Shown piece by piece: positions 9,093-18,453 of a DNA stretch of 64,000 nucleotides. Below the pieces are notes generated by a model. That model made no database searches and was not told the DNA's origin. It saw only the letters and a program-made list of their open reading frames with translations. Origin of the DNA: Pseudomonas sp. CBZ-4. GTDB lineage: Bacteria > Pseudomonadota > Gammaproteobacteria > Pseudomonadales > Pseudomonadaceae. The stretch covers positions 1 through 64,000 of the forward strand of contig NZ_ANNV01000154.1 in assembly GCF_000346755.1 (NCBI RefSeq). The letters run 5' to 3'. The stretch's first letter is position 1. Each line of letters begins with the position of its first letter. A program made the position numbers and the translations under genes.

Positions 9093-9800
9093 TTACGAGT
9101 TCAGGCGCACCTGTTTTTCCAGTTCGGCCTTCAGGCCCGGCTCTAGCTTGAGCTGGCGCGCCAACTCATCGAGGTAGGCCTTTTCCATAAAGTTTTCCTC
9201 GTCCACCAGCATCACGCTGGCGATGTACATCTCGGCGGCCATTTCCGGAGTGCCTGCCGCGCGGGCCACGTCGGCCGGGTCCAGGGGTTTGTTGAGTTCG
9301 GCATGGAGCCAGCTTTGCAGCTCGCGGTCGTTGTCCAGCTTGGTGAATTCGCCTTCGATCAGCGTGCGCTCGCGCTCGTCGACATGGCCGTCAGCCTTGG
9401 CGGCGGCGACCAGGGCCTTGAGGATGGCCTGGCTGTGTTGCTCGACCTGGGCCGGTGGCAGACGGTCGATAGTTTGCGGCTCGCCCTTGGGCGCAGTGGC
9501 CTGTTGCGCCTGCCAGTTGCCGTAGGCCTTGTAGGCAATCACGCCCAGCGCGGCCAGGCCGCCGTAGGTCAGGGCCTTGCCGCCGAACTTGCGCGCCTTT
9601 TTATTGCCCAGCAGCAGGCCCATGGCCCCCGCCGCCAGGGCGCCACCGCCCGCGCCGCCGAGGAGGCTGCCCAGGCCGCCGCCGCCCAAGAGCCCGCCAA
9701 GCGCGCCTTTGTCGTCCTGTTTACGCTGGCCGCCAGCCTTGTTTTGCAACATGTCCTGGCCAGATTTGAGCAACTGATCGAGCAATCCACGGGTATTCAT
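9093..9800 (-). CDS. DUF533 / TerB-like membrane protein
   Basis: Member of the DUF533 family (YebE-like), function unknown. The 235-residue product starts with an amphipathic segment (LLDQLLKSGQDML). A strongly glycine-rich stretch follows (about 35-65), then a short hydrophobic segment (LTYGGLAALGVIAYKAYG), then a C-terminal helical TerB-like domain with DGHVDERERTLIEGEF. The start at 9800 has GGAGG 6 bases upstream; an upstream ATG at 9827 lacks one. It appears monocistronic. Confidence 0.85.
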   Translation of the reverse strand: MNTRGLLDQLLKSGQDMLQNKAGGQRKQDDKGALGGLLGGGGLGSLLGGAGGGALAAGAMGLLLGNKKARKFGGKALTYGGLAALGVIAYKAYGNWQAQQATAPKGEPQTIDRLPPAQVEQHSQAILKALVAAAKADGHVDERERTLIEGEFTKLDNDRELQSWLHAELNKPLDPADVARAAGTPEMAAEMYIASVMLVDEENFMEKAYLDELARQLKLEPGLKAELEKQVRLNS

Positions 9801-9968
9801 TCGTAGCCTCCAGACACTTGGGTTCATAGGACCAATAGGCCCCCAGCGTAAAACTAAGTGCCAAAAAGCCCCGATCTAGAGTGCTTCCAGATGTAACGCG
9901 ACGACCCTTCGCTAAAACCGATATACACTCGAACAAATCTATAAAAACACCCCACTGGTAATTCCAGC

Positions 9969-10880
9969 ATGATGACCTTGCGTCAAATCCGGCACTTTAT
10001 CGCCGTGGCCGAGACCGGATCGATCTCGGCCGCTGCGCAGACCGCCTTTATTTCCCAGTCCACACTGACCCTGGCGATCCAGCAACTGGAGCAGGAAATC
10101 GGCGTCAACCTGTTCAACCGCCACGCCAAGGGCATGACCCTGACCCACCAGGGTCATCAATTCCTGCGCCAGGCCCACCTGATTCTCGCCACCGTCGATA
10201 ACGCCAAGCGCAGCCTGCAACAGAGCACCGACCAAGTGGCCGGGCAGTTGATCATCGGCGTGACCAGCCTGGTGGCCGGTTATTACCTGGCGGATCTGCT
10301 CACCCGCTTCCAGCGCGCCTACCCCAATGTGGAAATCCGTGTGATGGAGGACGAGCGCCCGTACATCGAACATTTGCTGGTCAGCGGCGAAATCGACGTC
10401 GGCGTGCTGATCCTCTCCAACCTCGAAGACCGCCACGCCCTGCAAACCGAAGTGCTCACCCACTCGCCGCACCGCCTGTGGCTGCCGGCGCAACACCCGC
10501 TGCTGGAGCACGACAGCATCAACCTCGCCGATGTGGCGCGCGAGCCGCTGATCCAGTTGAACGTCGATGAAATGGGCCACAACGCCCAGCGCCTGTGGGC
10601 CGGCGCCGGCCTACAGCCACGCGTCACTTTGCGCACAGCTTCCACCGAAGCCGTCCGAAGCCTGGTGGCAGCGGGCCTGGGCGTGTCGATCCAGCCCGAC
10701 ATGACCTACCGCCCCTGGTCACTGGAGGGCGACATTATTGAAGCGCGGCCGATTGCCGACCTCAGCCAGACCCTCGACGTCGGCCTGGCCTGGCGCCGTG
10801 GCACCGCGCGGCCGGCCTTGGTCGACCCGTTCCTGACGGTCGCGCGCGAACAGCCGCACCCACGCAAGCCATCTATTTAA
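9969..10880 (+). CDS. LysR-family transcriptional regulator
   Basis: A 303-residue LysR-type regulator with an N-terminal winged helix-turn-helix (residues 1-60; SISAAAQTAFISQSTLTLAIQQLE) and a C-terminal substrate-binding domain with two lobes. It lies immediately upstream of, and on the same strand as, the polyamine/4-aminobutyraldehyde genes, so it is the likely regulator of that locus. This is inferred from position only. Two ATG codons lie in tandem at 9969 and 9972. Confidence 0.9.
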   Translation: MMTLRQIRHFIAVAETGSISAAAQTAFISQSTLTLAIQQLEQEIGVNLFNRHAKGMTLTHQGHQFLRQAHLILATVDNAKRSLQQSTDQVAGQLIIGVTSLVAGYYLADLLTRFQRAYPNVEIRVMEDERPYIEHLLVSGEIDVGVLILSNLEDRHALQTEVLTHSPHRLWLPAQHPLLEHDSINLADVAREPLIQLNVDEMGHNAQRLWAGAGLQPRVTLRTASTEAVRSLVAAGLGVSIQPDMTYRPWSLEGDIIEARPIADLSQTLDVGLAWRRGTARPALVDPFLTVAREQPHPRKPSI

Positions 10881-10982
10881 TCGAATGCTGCATTCAGTAT
10901 TTAGTATTTGTTGACCTCGCGCCTGACCTCTAGTCTCTGTGCATCCATAAGAGAAAGGTCAGGCCCTCGTAAGAGAACGCCC

Positions 10983-12470
10983 ATGGCCACACAAGAAAAG
11001 AGATCGCGAAAAATGTCCGGCGCGCCCACCCCGCTGCTCACTGCGTTGCTGATCGACGGCGAACTGGTCCAGGGCCAGGGGTTTGCCGAGCCGATCCTCA
11101 ACCCGGCCACCGGTGAAGTCCTCACCCAGATTGCCGAAGCCAGCACCGAGCAAGTCGAAAGCGCGATCCTCGCCGCCCACCGCGCCTTTGCCGGTTGGTC
11201 GCGGACCACGCCGCAACAACGCTCGAACATCTTGCTCGGCATCGCCGATGCCATCGAAAAACAAGCCGATTACCTCGCCCGCCTGGAAGCCCTGAACTGC
11301 GGCAAGCCGTTGCACCTGGCGCGCCAGGATGACCTGAGCGCCACCGTCGATGTGTTCCGCTTCTTCGCCGGCGCCGTGCGTTGCCAGACCGGCCAGCTCA
11401 GCGGCGAGTACCTGCCGGGCTACACCAGCATGGTGCGCCGCGACCCGATTGGCGTGGTCGCCTCGATTGCGCCGTGGAACTACCCGCTGATGATGGCCGC
11501 GTGGAAAATCGCGCCCGCCCTGGCGGCCGGCAATACCCTGGTGTTCAAACCTTCCGAGCACACGCCGCTGTCGATCCTCGCCCTGGCACCGGCCCTCAGC
11601 CAACTGCTGCCGCGCGGGGTGATCAACATTCTGTGTGGCGGCGGCGAAGGCGTCGGCAGCCATTTGGTCAGCCACGGGAAAGTGCGCATGGTCTCGCTGA
11701 CCGGCGATATCGTCACCGGGCAAAAGATCCTGCAAGCCGCGTCGAAAACCCTGAAACGCACGCACCTGGAACTCGGCGGCAAAGCCCCGGTGATCGTGTG
11801 CAACGACGCCGACCTGCAAGCCGTGGTCGAGGGCGTGCGCGCCTATGGCTACTACAACGCCGGCCAGGATTGCACCGCCGCCTGCCGCATCTACGCCCAG
11901 GCCGGGATTCACGACAAATTGGTCGCCGAGCTGGGCGCAGCGGTCAGCAGCCTGCGCTTTGCCGGCAAACGCGACGCCGACAACGAACTCGGCCCGCTGA
12001 TCAGCACGCGCCAGCGCGACCGTGTGGCCAGTTTTGTCGAACGCGCCCTCGGCCAGCCGCATATCGAACGCGTGACCGGCGCCGCCGTGCACTCCGGCGC
12101 GGGCTTCTATTACCAACCGACCCTGCTGGCCGGCTGTAAACAGAATGATGAAATCGTCCAGCGCGAGGTGTTCGGCCCAGTGGTCACCGTGACCCGCTTC
12201 GACGAACTGGAACAGGCGGTGGACTGGGCCAACGACTCCGAATACGGCCTGGCTTCCTCGGTGTGGACCCAGAACCTGGACAAGGCCATGCAGGTCGCGG
12301 CCCGCCTGCAATACGGCTGCACCTGGATCAACAGCCACTTCATGCTGGTCAGCGAAATGCCCCACGGCGGCTTGAAGCGCTCGGGGTATGGCAAAGATCT
12401 GTCCAGCGATTCGCTACAGGACTACAGCGTGGTGCGCCACATCATGGCGCGCCACGGCCAGCATCTCTAA
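10983..12470 (+). CDS. 4-Aminobutyraldehyde dehydrogenase (paralogue 1)
   Basis: NAD(P)-dependent aldehyde dehydrogenase, most like the gamma-aminobutyraldehyde dehydrogenases that turn 4-aminobutyraldehyde into GABA in putrescine and spermidine breakdown. The family cofactor motif (APWNYPLMMAAWK), the catalytic glutamate in LELGGKAPVIV and the nucleophile region (YYNAGQDCTAACRIY, Cys) are all present. From 10983 it is 495 residues; an alternative ATG at 11013 gives 485, closer to the 474 residues of the paralogue at 16857. It is followed 74 bp later by the ABC transporter genes. Substrate assignment rests on sequence resemblance and context. Confidence 0.88.
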   Translation: MATQEKRSRKMSGAPTPLLTALLIDGELVQGQGFAEPILNPATGEVLTQIAEASTEQVESAILAAHRAFAGWSRTTPQQRSNILLGIADAIEKQADYLARLEALNCGKPLHLARQDDLSATVDVFRFFAGAVRCQTGQLSGEYLPGYTSMVRRDPIGVVASIAPWNYPLMMAAWKIAPALAAGNTLVFKPSEHTPLSILALAPALSQLLPRGVINILCGGGEGVGSHLVSHGKVRMVSLTGDIVTGQKILQAASKTLKRTHLELGGKAPVIVCNDADLQAVVEGVRAYGYYNAGQDCTAACRIYAQAGIHDKLVAELGAAVSSLRFAGKRDADNELGPLISTRQRDRVASFVERALGQPHIERVTGAAVHSGAGFYYQPTLLAGCKQNDEIVQREVFGPVVTVTRFDELEQAVDWANDSEYGLASSVWTQNLDKAMQVAARLQYGCTWINSHFMLVSEMPHGGLKRSGYGKDLSSDSLQDYSVVRHIMARHGQHL

Positions 12471-12544
12471 AACAACAACTAAGCTCATGCGTCACCGGTT
12501 TGCGAAAAACTGCCCCGACCATAATTAAAGAAGAGGGAACCCCC

Positions 12545-13696
12545 ATGTCCGCGCACAAGACCGCACTGCTCAGTGCCCTGGCCACCGCGCTGCTGGCCAG
12601 CGCCAGCCTGCAGGCCGCCGAACCGCTCAAGGCCGTTGGCGCTGGTGAAGGCCAGCTGGATATCGTCGCCTGGCCCGGCTATATCGAACGTGGCGAAAGC
12701 GACAAGGCCTACGACTGGGTCAGCGGTTTCGAGAAGGAAACCGGCTGCAAGGTCAATGTGAAAACCGCCGCCACCTCTGACGAAATGGTCAGCCTGATGG
12801 CCAAGGGCGGTTATGACCTGGTCACCGCCTCGGGCGACGCTTCGCTGCGTTTGATCGGTGGCAAGCGCGTGCAGCCAATCAACACAGCGTTGATCCCGAA
12901 CTGGAAGAACATCGACCCGCGCCTCAAGGATGCGCCGTGGTATGTGGTCGGCCAGCAAACTTATGGCACCCCGTACCAGTGGGGCCCGAACGTGTTGATG
13001 TACAACACAAACGTGTTCAAGACCGCGCCCACCAGCTGGAACGTGCTGTTCGAGGCGCAGAACCTGCCGGACGGCAAGCCGAACAAGGGCCGCGTGCAGG
13101 CGTATGACGGCCCGATCTACATCGCCGACGCGGCGCTGTACCTCAAGTCGACCCAGCCGGAACTGGGTATCCAGAACCCCTATGAACTGACCGAAACCCA
13201 GTACAAGGCCGTGCTCGACCTGTTGCGCGCCCAGCAACCGTTGATCCACCGCTACTGGCACGACACCACCGTGCAAATGAGTGACTTCAAGAACGAAGGC
13301 GTGGTGGCCTCCAGCGCGTGGCCGTATCAGGTCAACGGCCTGGTCAACGAGAAGCAGCCGATTGCCTCGACCATCCCCAAGGAAGGCGCCACCGGCTGGG
13401 CCGACACCACCATGTTGCACAGCGAGGCCAAGCACCCGAACTGTGCCTACAAGTGGATGGACTGGTCGCTGCAACCGAAGGTACAGGGCGATGTGGCGGC
13501 CTGGTTCGGCTCGCTGCCGGCGGTGCCTGCGGCGTGCAAGGAAAGCGAACTGCTCGGCGCCGAGGGTTGCAAGACCAATGGTTTCGACCAGTTCGACAAG
13601 ATCGCCTTCTGGAAAACCCCGCAGGCTGAGGGCGGCAAGTTCGTGCCGTATAGCCGCTGGACCCAGGATTACATTGCGATCATGGGCGGCCGCTAG
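12545..13696 (+). CDS. Polyamine-type ABC transporter, periplasmic binding protein
   Basis: PotD/PotF-like solute-binding protein of 383 residues. The first 22 residues form a signal peptide ending in ASLQAA. The mature part is a two-lobed binding protein typical of spermidine/putrescine uptake (INLVAWPGY-like start, here LDIVAWPGYIERG). A GAGGGA ribosome site precedes the ATG. The ATPase and two permease genes follow, separated by a REP-containing gap. The specific ligand is inferred from the adjacent spermidine dehydrogenase and aldehyde dehydrogenases. Confidence 0.88.
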   Translation: MSAHKTALLSALATALLASASLQAAEPLKAVGAGEGQLDIVAWPGYIERGESDKAYDWVSGFEKETGCKVNVKTAATSDEMVSLMAKGGYDLVTASGDASLRLIGGKRVQPINTALIPNWKNIDPRLKDAPWYVVGQQTYGTPYQWGPNVLMYNTNVFKTAPTSWNVLFEAQNLPDGKPNKGRVQAYDGPIYIADAALYLKSTQPELGIQNPYELTETQYKAVLDLLRAQQPLIHRYWHDTTVQMSDFKNEGVVASSAWPYQVNGLVNEKQPIASTIPKEGATGWADTTMLHSEAKHPNCAYKWMDWSLQPKVQGDVAAWFGSLPAVPAACKESELLGAEGCKTNGFDQFDKIAFWKTPQAEGGKFVPYSRWTQDYIAIMGGR

Positions 13697-13720
13697 TTCC
13701 TGAACACAAGGAGCTAGCTT

Positions 13721-13856
13721 GTTGGGAGCTGGCTTCTGTGGGAGCCGGCGGTTCGACGCCTCGACTTGCCCGCGATGCAGGCGCCTCGGTGTGTCTGTTA
13801 CACCGAGGTGATGCCATCGCAGGCAAGCCAGCTCCCACAGAAGCCAGCGCCCACAT
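13721..13856. repeat. REP/BIME cluster inside the polyamine locus
   Basis: Several REP arms (GGGAGCTGGCTT, TCGCAGGCAAGCCAGCTCCC) and a hairpin CCTCGGTGT/ACACCGAGG occupy the gap between the binding-protein gene and the ATPase gene. Such elements inside operons can stabilise the upstream mRNA; that role is inferred here. Confidence 0.8.
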
Positions 13857-13942
13857 TGCTGACCGCCTTCACCGATATCCGTTTTTTCAGAAGTCCAGGC
13901 CGGGCCGCTGCGACGACCCGCGCCTTTTCGGAGCACCGCACC

Positions 13943-14977
13943 ATGACGCTTGCAGTCCAATTCACCCACGTTTCCCGTCAGTTCGGCGAAGTGAAAGCCG
14001 TTGACCGGGTTTCCATCGATATCCAGGACGGCGAGTTCTTTTCCATGCTCGGCCCTTCCGGCTCGGGCAAGACCACCTGCCTGCGCCTGATCGCCGGGTT
14101 CGAGCAACCGAGCGCAGGCTCGATCCGCATCCATGGCGAGGAAGCCGCAGGCTTGCCGCCGTATCAGCGCGACGTGAACACCGTGTTCCAGGATTACGCG
14201 CTGTTCCCCCATATGAATGTGCGCGACAACGTGGCCTATGGCCTCAAGGTCAAGGGCGTCGGCAAGACCGAGCGCCTCAACCGTGCCGAGGAAGCCCTGG
14301 GGATGGTCGCCCTCGGCGGCTACGGCGAGCGCAAGCCGGTGCAACTGTCCGGCGGCCAGCGCCAGCGTGTGGCCCTGGCCCGCGCCCTGGTCAATCGCCC
14401 ACGGGTATTGCTGCTGGATGAGCCGCTGGGCGCCCTCGACCTCAAGCTGCGCGAGCAGATGCAAAGCGAGCTGAAAAAGCTGCAACGCCAGCTGGGCATC
14501 ACCTTTATCTTTGTAACCCACGACCAGACTGAAGCGCTGTCGATGTCCGACCGGGTGGCGGTGTTCAACAAAGGCCGCATCGAGCAGGTCGATACCCCAC
14601 GCAACCTGTACATGAAGCCGGCCACCACCTTTGTCGCCGAGTTCGTCGGCACCTCCAACGTGATTCGCGGCGAGCTGGCCCAGCGCCTCAGCGGCAACCC
14701 TCAGCCGTTTTCGATCCGCCCGGAACACGTGCGTTTTGCCGAAGGCCCGCTGGCGGCCGGAGAAGTGGAAGTCAGCGGCCTGCTGCACGACATCCAATAC
14801 CAGGGCAGCGCCACGCGCTACGAACTGAAACTGGACAACGGCCAGGCCTTGAACATCAGCCAGGCCAACAACCAGTGGCTGGACATCAGCAGCGGCCATC
14901 AGGTCGGCCAGTCGATCACCGCGCGCTGGGCCCGTGAAGCGATGACGCCACTGACCGACATCGCAGGCGAGGTGTGA
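13943..14977 (+). CDS. Polyamine-type ABC transporter, ATPase (PotA-like)
   Basis: Cytoplasmic ATPase of the importer, 344 residues. It has Walker A GPSGSGKTT, the signature LSGGQRQRVALARAL, Walker B VLLLDEPLGALD and a C-terminal TOBE-type regulatory domain. The ATG at 13943 starts MTLAVQFTHVSRQFG and is favoured over an upstream in-frame start at 13766 that would read through the REP cluster. The permease gene starts one base after its stop. Confidence 0.92.
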   Translation: MTLAVQFTHVSRQFGEVKAVDRVSIDIQDGEFFSMLGPSGSGKTTCLRLIAGFEQPSAGSIRIHGEEAAGLPPYQRDVNTVFQDYALFPHMNVRDNVAYGLKVKGVGKTERLNRAEEALGMVALGGYGERKPVQLSGGQRQRVALARALVNRPRVLLLDEPLGALDLKLREQMQSELKKLQRQLGITFIFVTHDQTEALSMSDRVAVFNKGRIEQVDTPRNLYMKPATTFVAEFVGTSNVIRGELAQRLSGNPQPFSIRPEHVRFAEGPLAAGEVEVSGLLHDIQYQGSATRYELKLDNGQALNISQANNQWLDISSGHQVGQSITARWAREAMTPLTDIAGEV

Positions 14978-14978
14978 C

Positions 14979-15908
14979 ATGAACCTGGCCCTTTCCCAAC
15001 CGCCGATGCGCAGGTTTTCCAACCTGCTGTACCGCAAGCCCAACCTGTACCTGGCGATGCTGCTGATACCGCCGTTGATCTGGTTCGGCGCGATCTACCT
15101 CGGCTCGCTGCTGACCTTGCTCTGGCAAGGGTTCTACACCTTTGACGACTTCACCATGGCGGTCACGCCGGACCTGACCCTGGCCAACTTCGCCGCGCTG
15201 TTCCAGCCGTCGAACTTCGACATCATCCTGCGCACCCTGAGCATGGCGATCGTGGTGTCCATCGCCAGCGCCGTGGTGGCCTTCCCCATCGCCTACTACA
15301 TGGCGCGCTACACCACGGGCAAGACCAAGGCGTTTTTCTACATCGCGGTGATGATGCCGATGTGGGCCAGCTACATCGTCAAGGCCTATGCCTGGACCCT
15401 GCTGCTGGCCAAGGGCGGCGTGGCGCAGTGGTTTGTGCAGCACCTGGGCCTGGAGCCGGTGTTGCAGTTCGTGCTGGGCATTCCCGGCGTGGGCGGCAGC
15501 ACCTTGAGCACTTCGCACCTGGGACGCTTCATGGTGTTCGTCTATATCTGGCTGCCGTTCATGATCCTGCCGATCCAGGCCTCGCTGGAGCGTTTGCCGC
15601 CGTCGTTGCTGCAAGCCTCGGCCGACCTCGGCGCCAAGCCGCGCCAGACATTCATGCAGGTGATTCTGCCGCTGTCGATCCCGGGGATTGCCGCCGGTTC
15701 GATCTTCACCTTCTCGCTGACCTTGGGCGACTTCATCGTGCCGCAGCTGGTGGGGCCGCCGGGTTACTTCGTCGGCGGCATGGTCTACGCCCAGCAAGGC
15801 GCCATCGGCAATATGCCCATGGCGGCGGCGTTCACCCTGGTGCCGATCGTGCTGATCGCGGTTTACCTGTCCATCGTCAAACGCCTGGGGGCCTTCGATG
15901 CACTCTGA
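14979..15908 (+). CDS. Polyamine-type ABC transporter, permease 1 (PotB-like)
   Basis: Inner-membrane subunit of 309 residues with six predicted membrane segments, the first at about 25-50, and the EAA-type loop (SLLQASADLGAKPRQTFMQV) that contacts the ATPase. The gene follows the ATPase with a one-base gap and overlaps the next permease by 11 bases, so the three are co-translated. Confidence 0.91.
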   Translation: MNLALSQPPMRRFSNLLYRKPNLYLAMLLIPPLIWFGAIYLGSLLTLLWQGFYTFDDFTMAVTPDLTLANFAALFQPSNFDIILRTLSMAIVVSIASAVVAFPIAYYMARYTTGKTKAFFYIAVMMPMWASYIVKAYAWTLLLAKGGVAQWFVQHLGLEPVLQFVLGIPGVGGSTLSTSHLGRFMVFVYIWLPFMILPIQASLERLPPSLLQASADLGAKPRQTFMQVILPLSIPGIAAGSIFTFSLTLGDFIVPQLVGPPGYFVGGMVYAQQGAIGNMPMAAAFTLVPIVLIAVYLSIVKRLGAFDAL

Positions 15909-16707
15909 AAAATCCTCATTAGGCTTGAAGATCGCAGCCTGGGGCGGCCTGGTGTTTTTGCACTTCCCGATCCTGATCATCTTCCTCTACGCCTTCAACA
16001 CCGAAGAAGCCGCGTTCAGCTTTCCACCCCAGGGTTTTACCTTGAAGTGGTTCAGCGTGGCCTTCGCCCGGCCGGACGTACTGGAAGCGATCAAGCTGTC
16101 ATTGCAGATCGCGGCCATCGCCACGCTGATTGCCATGGTGCTCGGCACGTTGGCCTCGGCGGCCTTGTATCGCCGCGAGTTCTTCGGCAAGCAGGGTGTG
16201 TCGCTGATGTTGATCCTGCCGATTGCGCTGCCGGGGATCATCACCGGTATCGCCTTGCTGGCGACGTTCAAGACCCTGGGCATCGAGCCGGGGATGTTCA
16301 CCATCATCGTCGGCCACGCGACCTTCTGCGTGGTGATCGTCTACAACAACGTGATCGCCCGTTTGCGCCGCACTTCCCACAGCCTGATCGAAGCCTCGAT
16401 GGACCTCGGCGCCGACGGCTGGCAGACCTTCCGCTACATCATCATGCCCAACCTCGGCTCGGCGCTGCTGGCCGGCGGCATGCTCGCGTTTGCGCTGTCG
16501 TTCGACGAAATCATCGTCACCACGTTTACCGCTGGCCACGAGCGCACCTTGCCGTTGTGGCTGCTCAACCAGTTGAGCCGCCCACGGGATGTGCCGGTGA
16601 CCAACGTGGTGGCGATGCTGGTGATGCTGGTGACGATGTTCCCGATTCTCGGTGCCTATTACCTGACGCGCGGCGGTGAAAGCGTGGCGGGGAGTGGCGG
16701 TAAATAA
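15898..16707 (+). CDS. Polyamine-type ABC transporter, permease 2 (PotC-like)
   Basis: Second permease, 269 residues, with six membrane segments and the loop SLIEASMDLGADGWQTFRYI. It completes a full importer (binding protein, ATPase, two permeases). Its start lies inside the end of permease 1. Confidence 0.91.
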   Translation: MHSEKSSLGLKIAAWGGLVFLHFPILIIFLYAFNTEEAAFSFPPQGFTLKWFSVAFARPDVLEAIKLSLQIAAIATLIAMVLGTLASAALYRREFFGKQGVSLMLILPIALPGIITGIALLATFKTLGIEPGMFTIIVGHATFCVVIVYNNVIARLRRTSHSLIEASMDLGADGWQTFRYIIMPNLGSALLAGGMLAFALSFDEIIVTTFTAGHERTLPLWLLNQLSRPRDVPVTNVVAMLVMLVTMFPILGAYYLTRGGESVAGSGGK

Positions 16708-16733
16708 ATTGCCACTGTTGAAACACGATCGAT

Positions 16734-16804
16734 GTGGGAGCTGGCTTGCCTGCGATAGCGGTGGTGCAGTCGATACCGCTATCGCAGGCAAGCCAGCTCC
16801 CACA
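16734..16804. repeat. REP inverted pair between permease and dehydrogenase
   Basis: A near-perfect long palindrome: GTGGGAGCTGGCTTGCCTGC on one arm and its complement on the other, with CGATAGCGG/CCGCTATCG extending the stem. It separates the transporter genes from the second aldehyde dehydrogenase. Confidence 0.85.
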
Positions 16805-16856
16805 GTTGAATCGGGTTTCTTCAGGGAAATAACAATAGTTTGTGGAGAGCTGAATC

Positions 16857-18281
16857 ATGCAAACCAAATTACTGATCAACGGCCACCTGGTCGCCGGCGA
16901 AGGCCCGGCCCAAGCCATCTTCAACCCGGCACTCGGCCGTGTGCTGGTGGAAATCAACGAAGCCAGCGAAGCCCAGGTCGACGCCGCCGTGCGTGCTGCT
17001 GATGCCGCGTTCGAAAGCTGGTCGCAAACCCCGCCGAAAGACCGTTCCCTGCTGCTGCTGAAACTGGCGGACGCCATCGAAGCCCACGGCGAAGAACTGG
17101 CCAAGCTGGAATCGGACAACTGCGGCAAACCCTACAGCGCGGCGCTGAACGACGAGATCCCGGCGATTGCCGACGTGTTCCGTTTCTTCGCCGGCGCCAG
17201 CCGTTGCATGAGCGGTTCGGCCGGTGGCGAATACCTGCCCGGCCACACCTCGATGATCCGTCGCGACCCGGTGGGCGTGATCGCCTCCATCGCACCGTGG
17301 AACTACCCGCTGATGATGGTCGCGTGGAAAATCGCCCCCGCCCTCGCCGCCGGTAATACCGTGGTGCTCAAGCCGTCGGAACAAACCCCGCTGACGGCGT
17401 TGCGCATGGTCGAACTGGCCGCGGACATTTTCCCGGCAGGTGTGCTCAACCTGGTATTCGGCCGTGGGCCAACCGTGGGCAGCCCGCTGGTGAACCACCC
17501 GAAAGTGCGCATGGTGTCGCTGACCGGCTCCATCGCCACCGGCGCGAACATCATCTCCAGCACCGCCGACAGCGTGAAGCGCATGCACATGGAACTGGGC
17601 GGCAAGGCGCCGGTGATCATCTTCAACGATGCGGATATCGATGCCGCCGTGGAAGGCATACGTACCTTCGGTTTCTACAACGCCGGCCAGGATTGCACCG
17701 CGGCATGTCGGATCTACGCCCAGGCGGATATCTACGACGCGTTTGTCGAGAAGCTCGGCGCGGCAGTCGCCAGCATCAAGCATGGTTTGCAGGATGATCC
17801 GGCCACCGAACTGGGGCCGCTGATCACCGCGCAACACCGTGACCGCGTGGCCGGGTTTGTCGAACGTGCCGTGGCGCAGCCGCATATCCGCCTGATCACC
17901 GGCGGCAAGGCCGTGGAAGGCAATGGTTTCTTCTTCGAACCGACCGTGCTGGCCGACGCACAACAGGACGATGAAATCGTGCGCCGCGAGGTGTTCGGCC
18001 CGGTGGTGTCGGTGACCAAGTTCAGCGATGAAGCCCAGGTGCTGGGCTGGGCCAACGATTCGGACTACGGCCTGGCGTCATCCGTGTGGACCGCCGATGT
18101 AGGACGCGCCCACCGTTTGGCCGCGCGCTTGCAGTACGGCTGCACCTGGGTGAATACCCACTTCATGTTGGTCAGCGAAATGCCCCATGGCGGTCAGAAA
18201 CTGTCGGGGTATGGCAAGGACATGTCCATGTACGGGCTGGAGGACTACACCACTGTTCGGCATGTGATGTTCAAGCACTGA
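16857..18281 (+). CDS. 4-Aminobutyraldehyde dehydrogenase (paralogue 2)
   Basis: Aldehyde dehydrogenase of 474 residues, the usual length for gamma-aminobutyraldehyde dehydrogenases (PatD/YdcW type), which oxidise 4-aminobutyraldehyde to GABA. It has APWNYPLMMVAWK, catalytic Glu in MELGGKAPVIIF and Cys in FYNAGQDCTAACRIY. It is clearly paralogous to the gene at 10983 across its whole length, yet the nucleotide sequences have diverged, so the duplication is old. It sits just upstream of spermidine dehydrogenase, whose product is its expected substrate. Confidence 0.91.
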   Translation: MQTKLLINGHLVAGEGPAQAIFNPALGRVLVEINEASEAQVDAAVRAADAAFESWSQTPPKDRSLLLLKLADAIEAHGEELAKLESDNCGKPYSAALNDEIPAIADVFRFFAGASRCMSGSAGGEYLPGHTSMIRRDPVGVIASIAPWNYPLMMVAWKIAPALAAGNTVVLKPSEQTPLTALRMVELAADIFPAGVLNLVFGRGPTVGSPLVNHPKVRMVSLTGSIATGANIISSTADSVKRMHMELGGKAPVIIFNDADIDAAVEGIRTFGFYNAGQDCTAACRIYAQADIYDAFVEKLGAAVASIKHGLQDDPATELGPLITAQHRDRVAGFVERAVAQPHIRLITGGKAVEGNGFFFEPTVLADAQQDDEIVRREVFGPVVSVTKFSDEAQVLGWANDSDYGLASSVWTADVGRAHRLAARLQYGCTWVNTHFMLVSEMPHGGQKLSGYGKDMSMYGLEDYTTVRHVMFKH

Positions 18282-18307
18282 CGCGTAATCCTTGTGCATG
18301 CAGGCTT

Positions 18308-18414
18308 GTGTGGGAGCGGGCTTGCCCGCGATGACGGCGTGTCAGTCGCAGAGGCTATGACTGATCCACCGCTATCGCGGGCAAGCCCGCTCCCACATAA
18401 AGCGGCTCCCACAT
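18308..18414. repeat. REP/BIME inverted pair
   Basis: Arms GTGGGAGCGGGCTTGCCCGC and the complementary arm near 18376-18397, plus an extra half unit (GCGGCTCCCACATG) at the end. It fills most of the gap between the dehydrogenase and spermidine dehydrogenase genes. Confidence 0.85.
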
Positions 18415-18453
18415 GGGCCTCCCCATAACAATAAATAATCGTAGGTTTACCCC

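Noticed and set aside
12263..12544. Upstream extension of the binding-protein frame
   Set aside because: It overlaps the dehydrogenase gene in another frame. The signal peptide at 12545 fixes the real start.
12485..15043. An 852-codon minus-strand frame opposite the polyamine transporter genes
   Set aside because: It is a shadow of high-GC coding sequence; the transporter genes on the plus strand carry all the family motifs.
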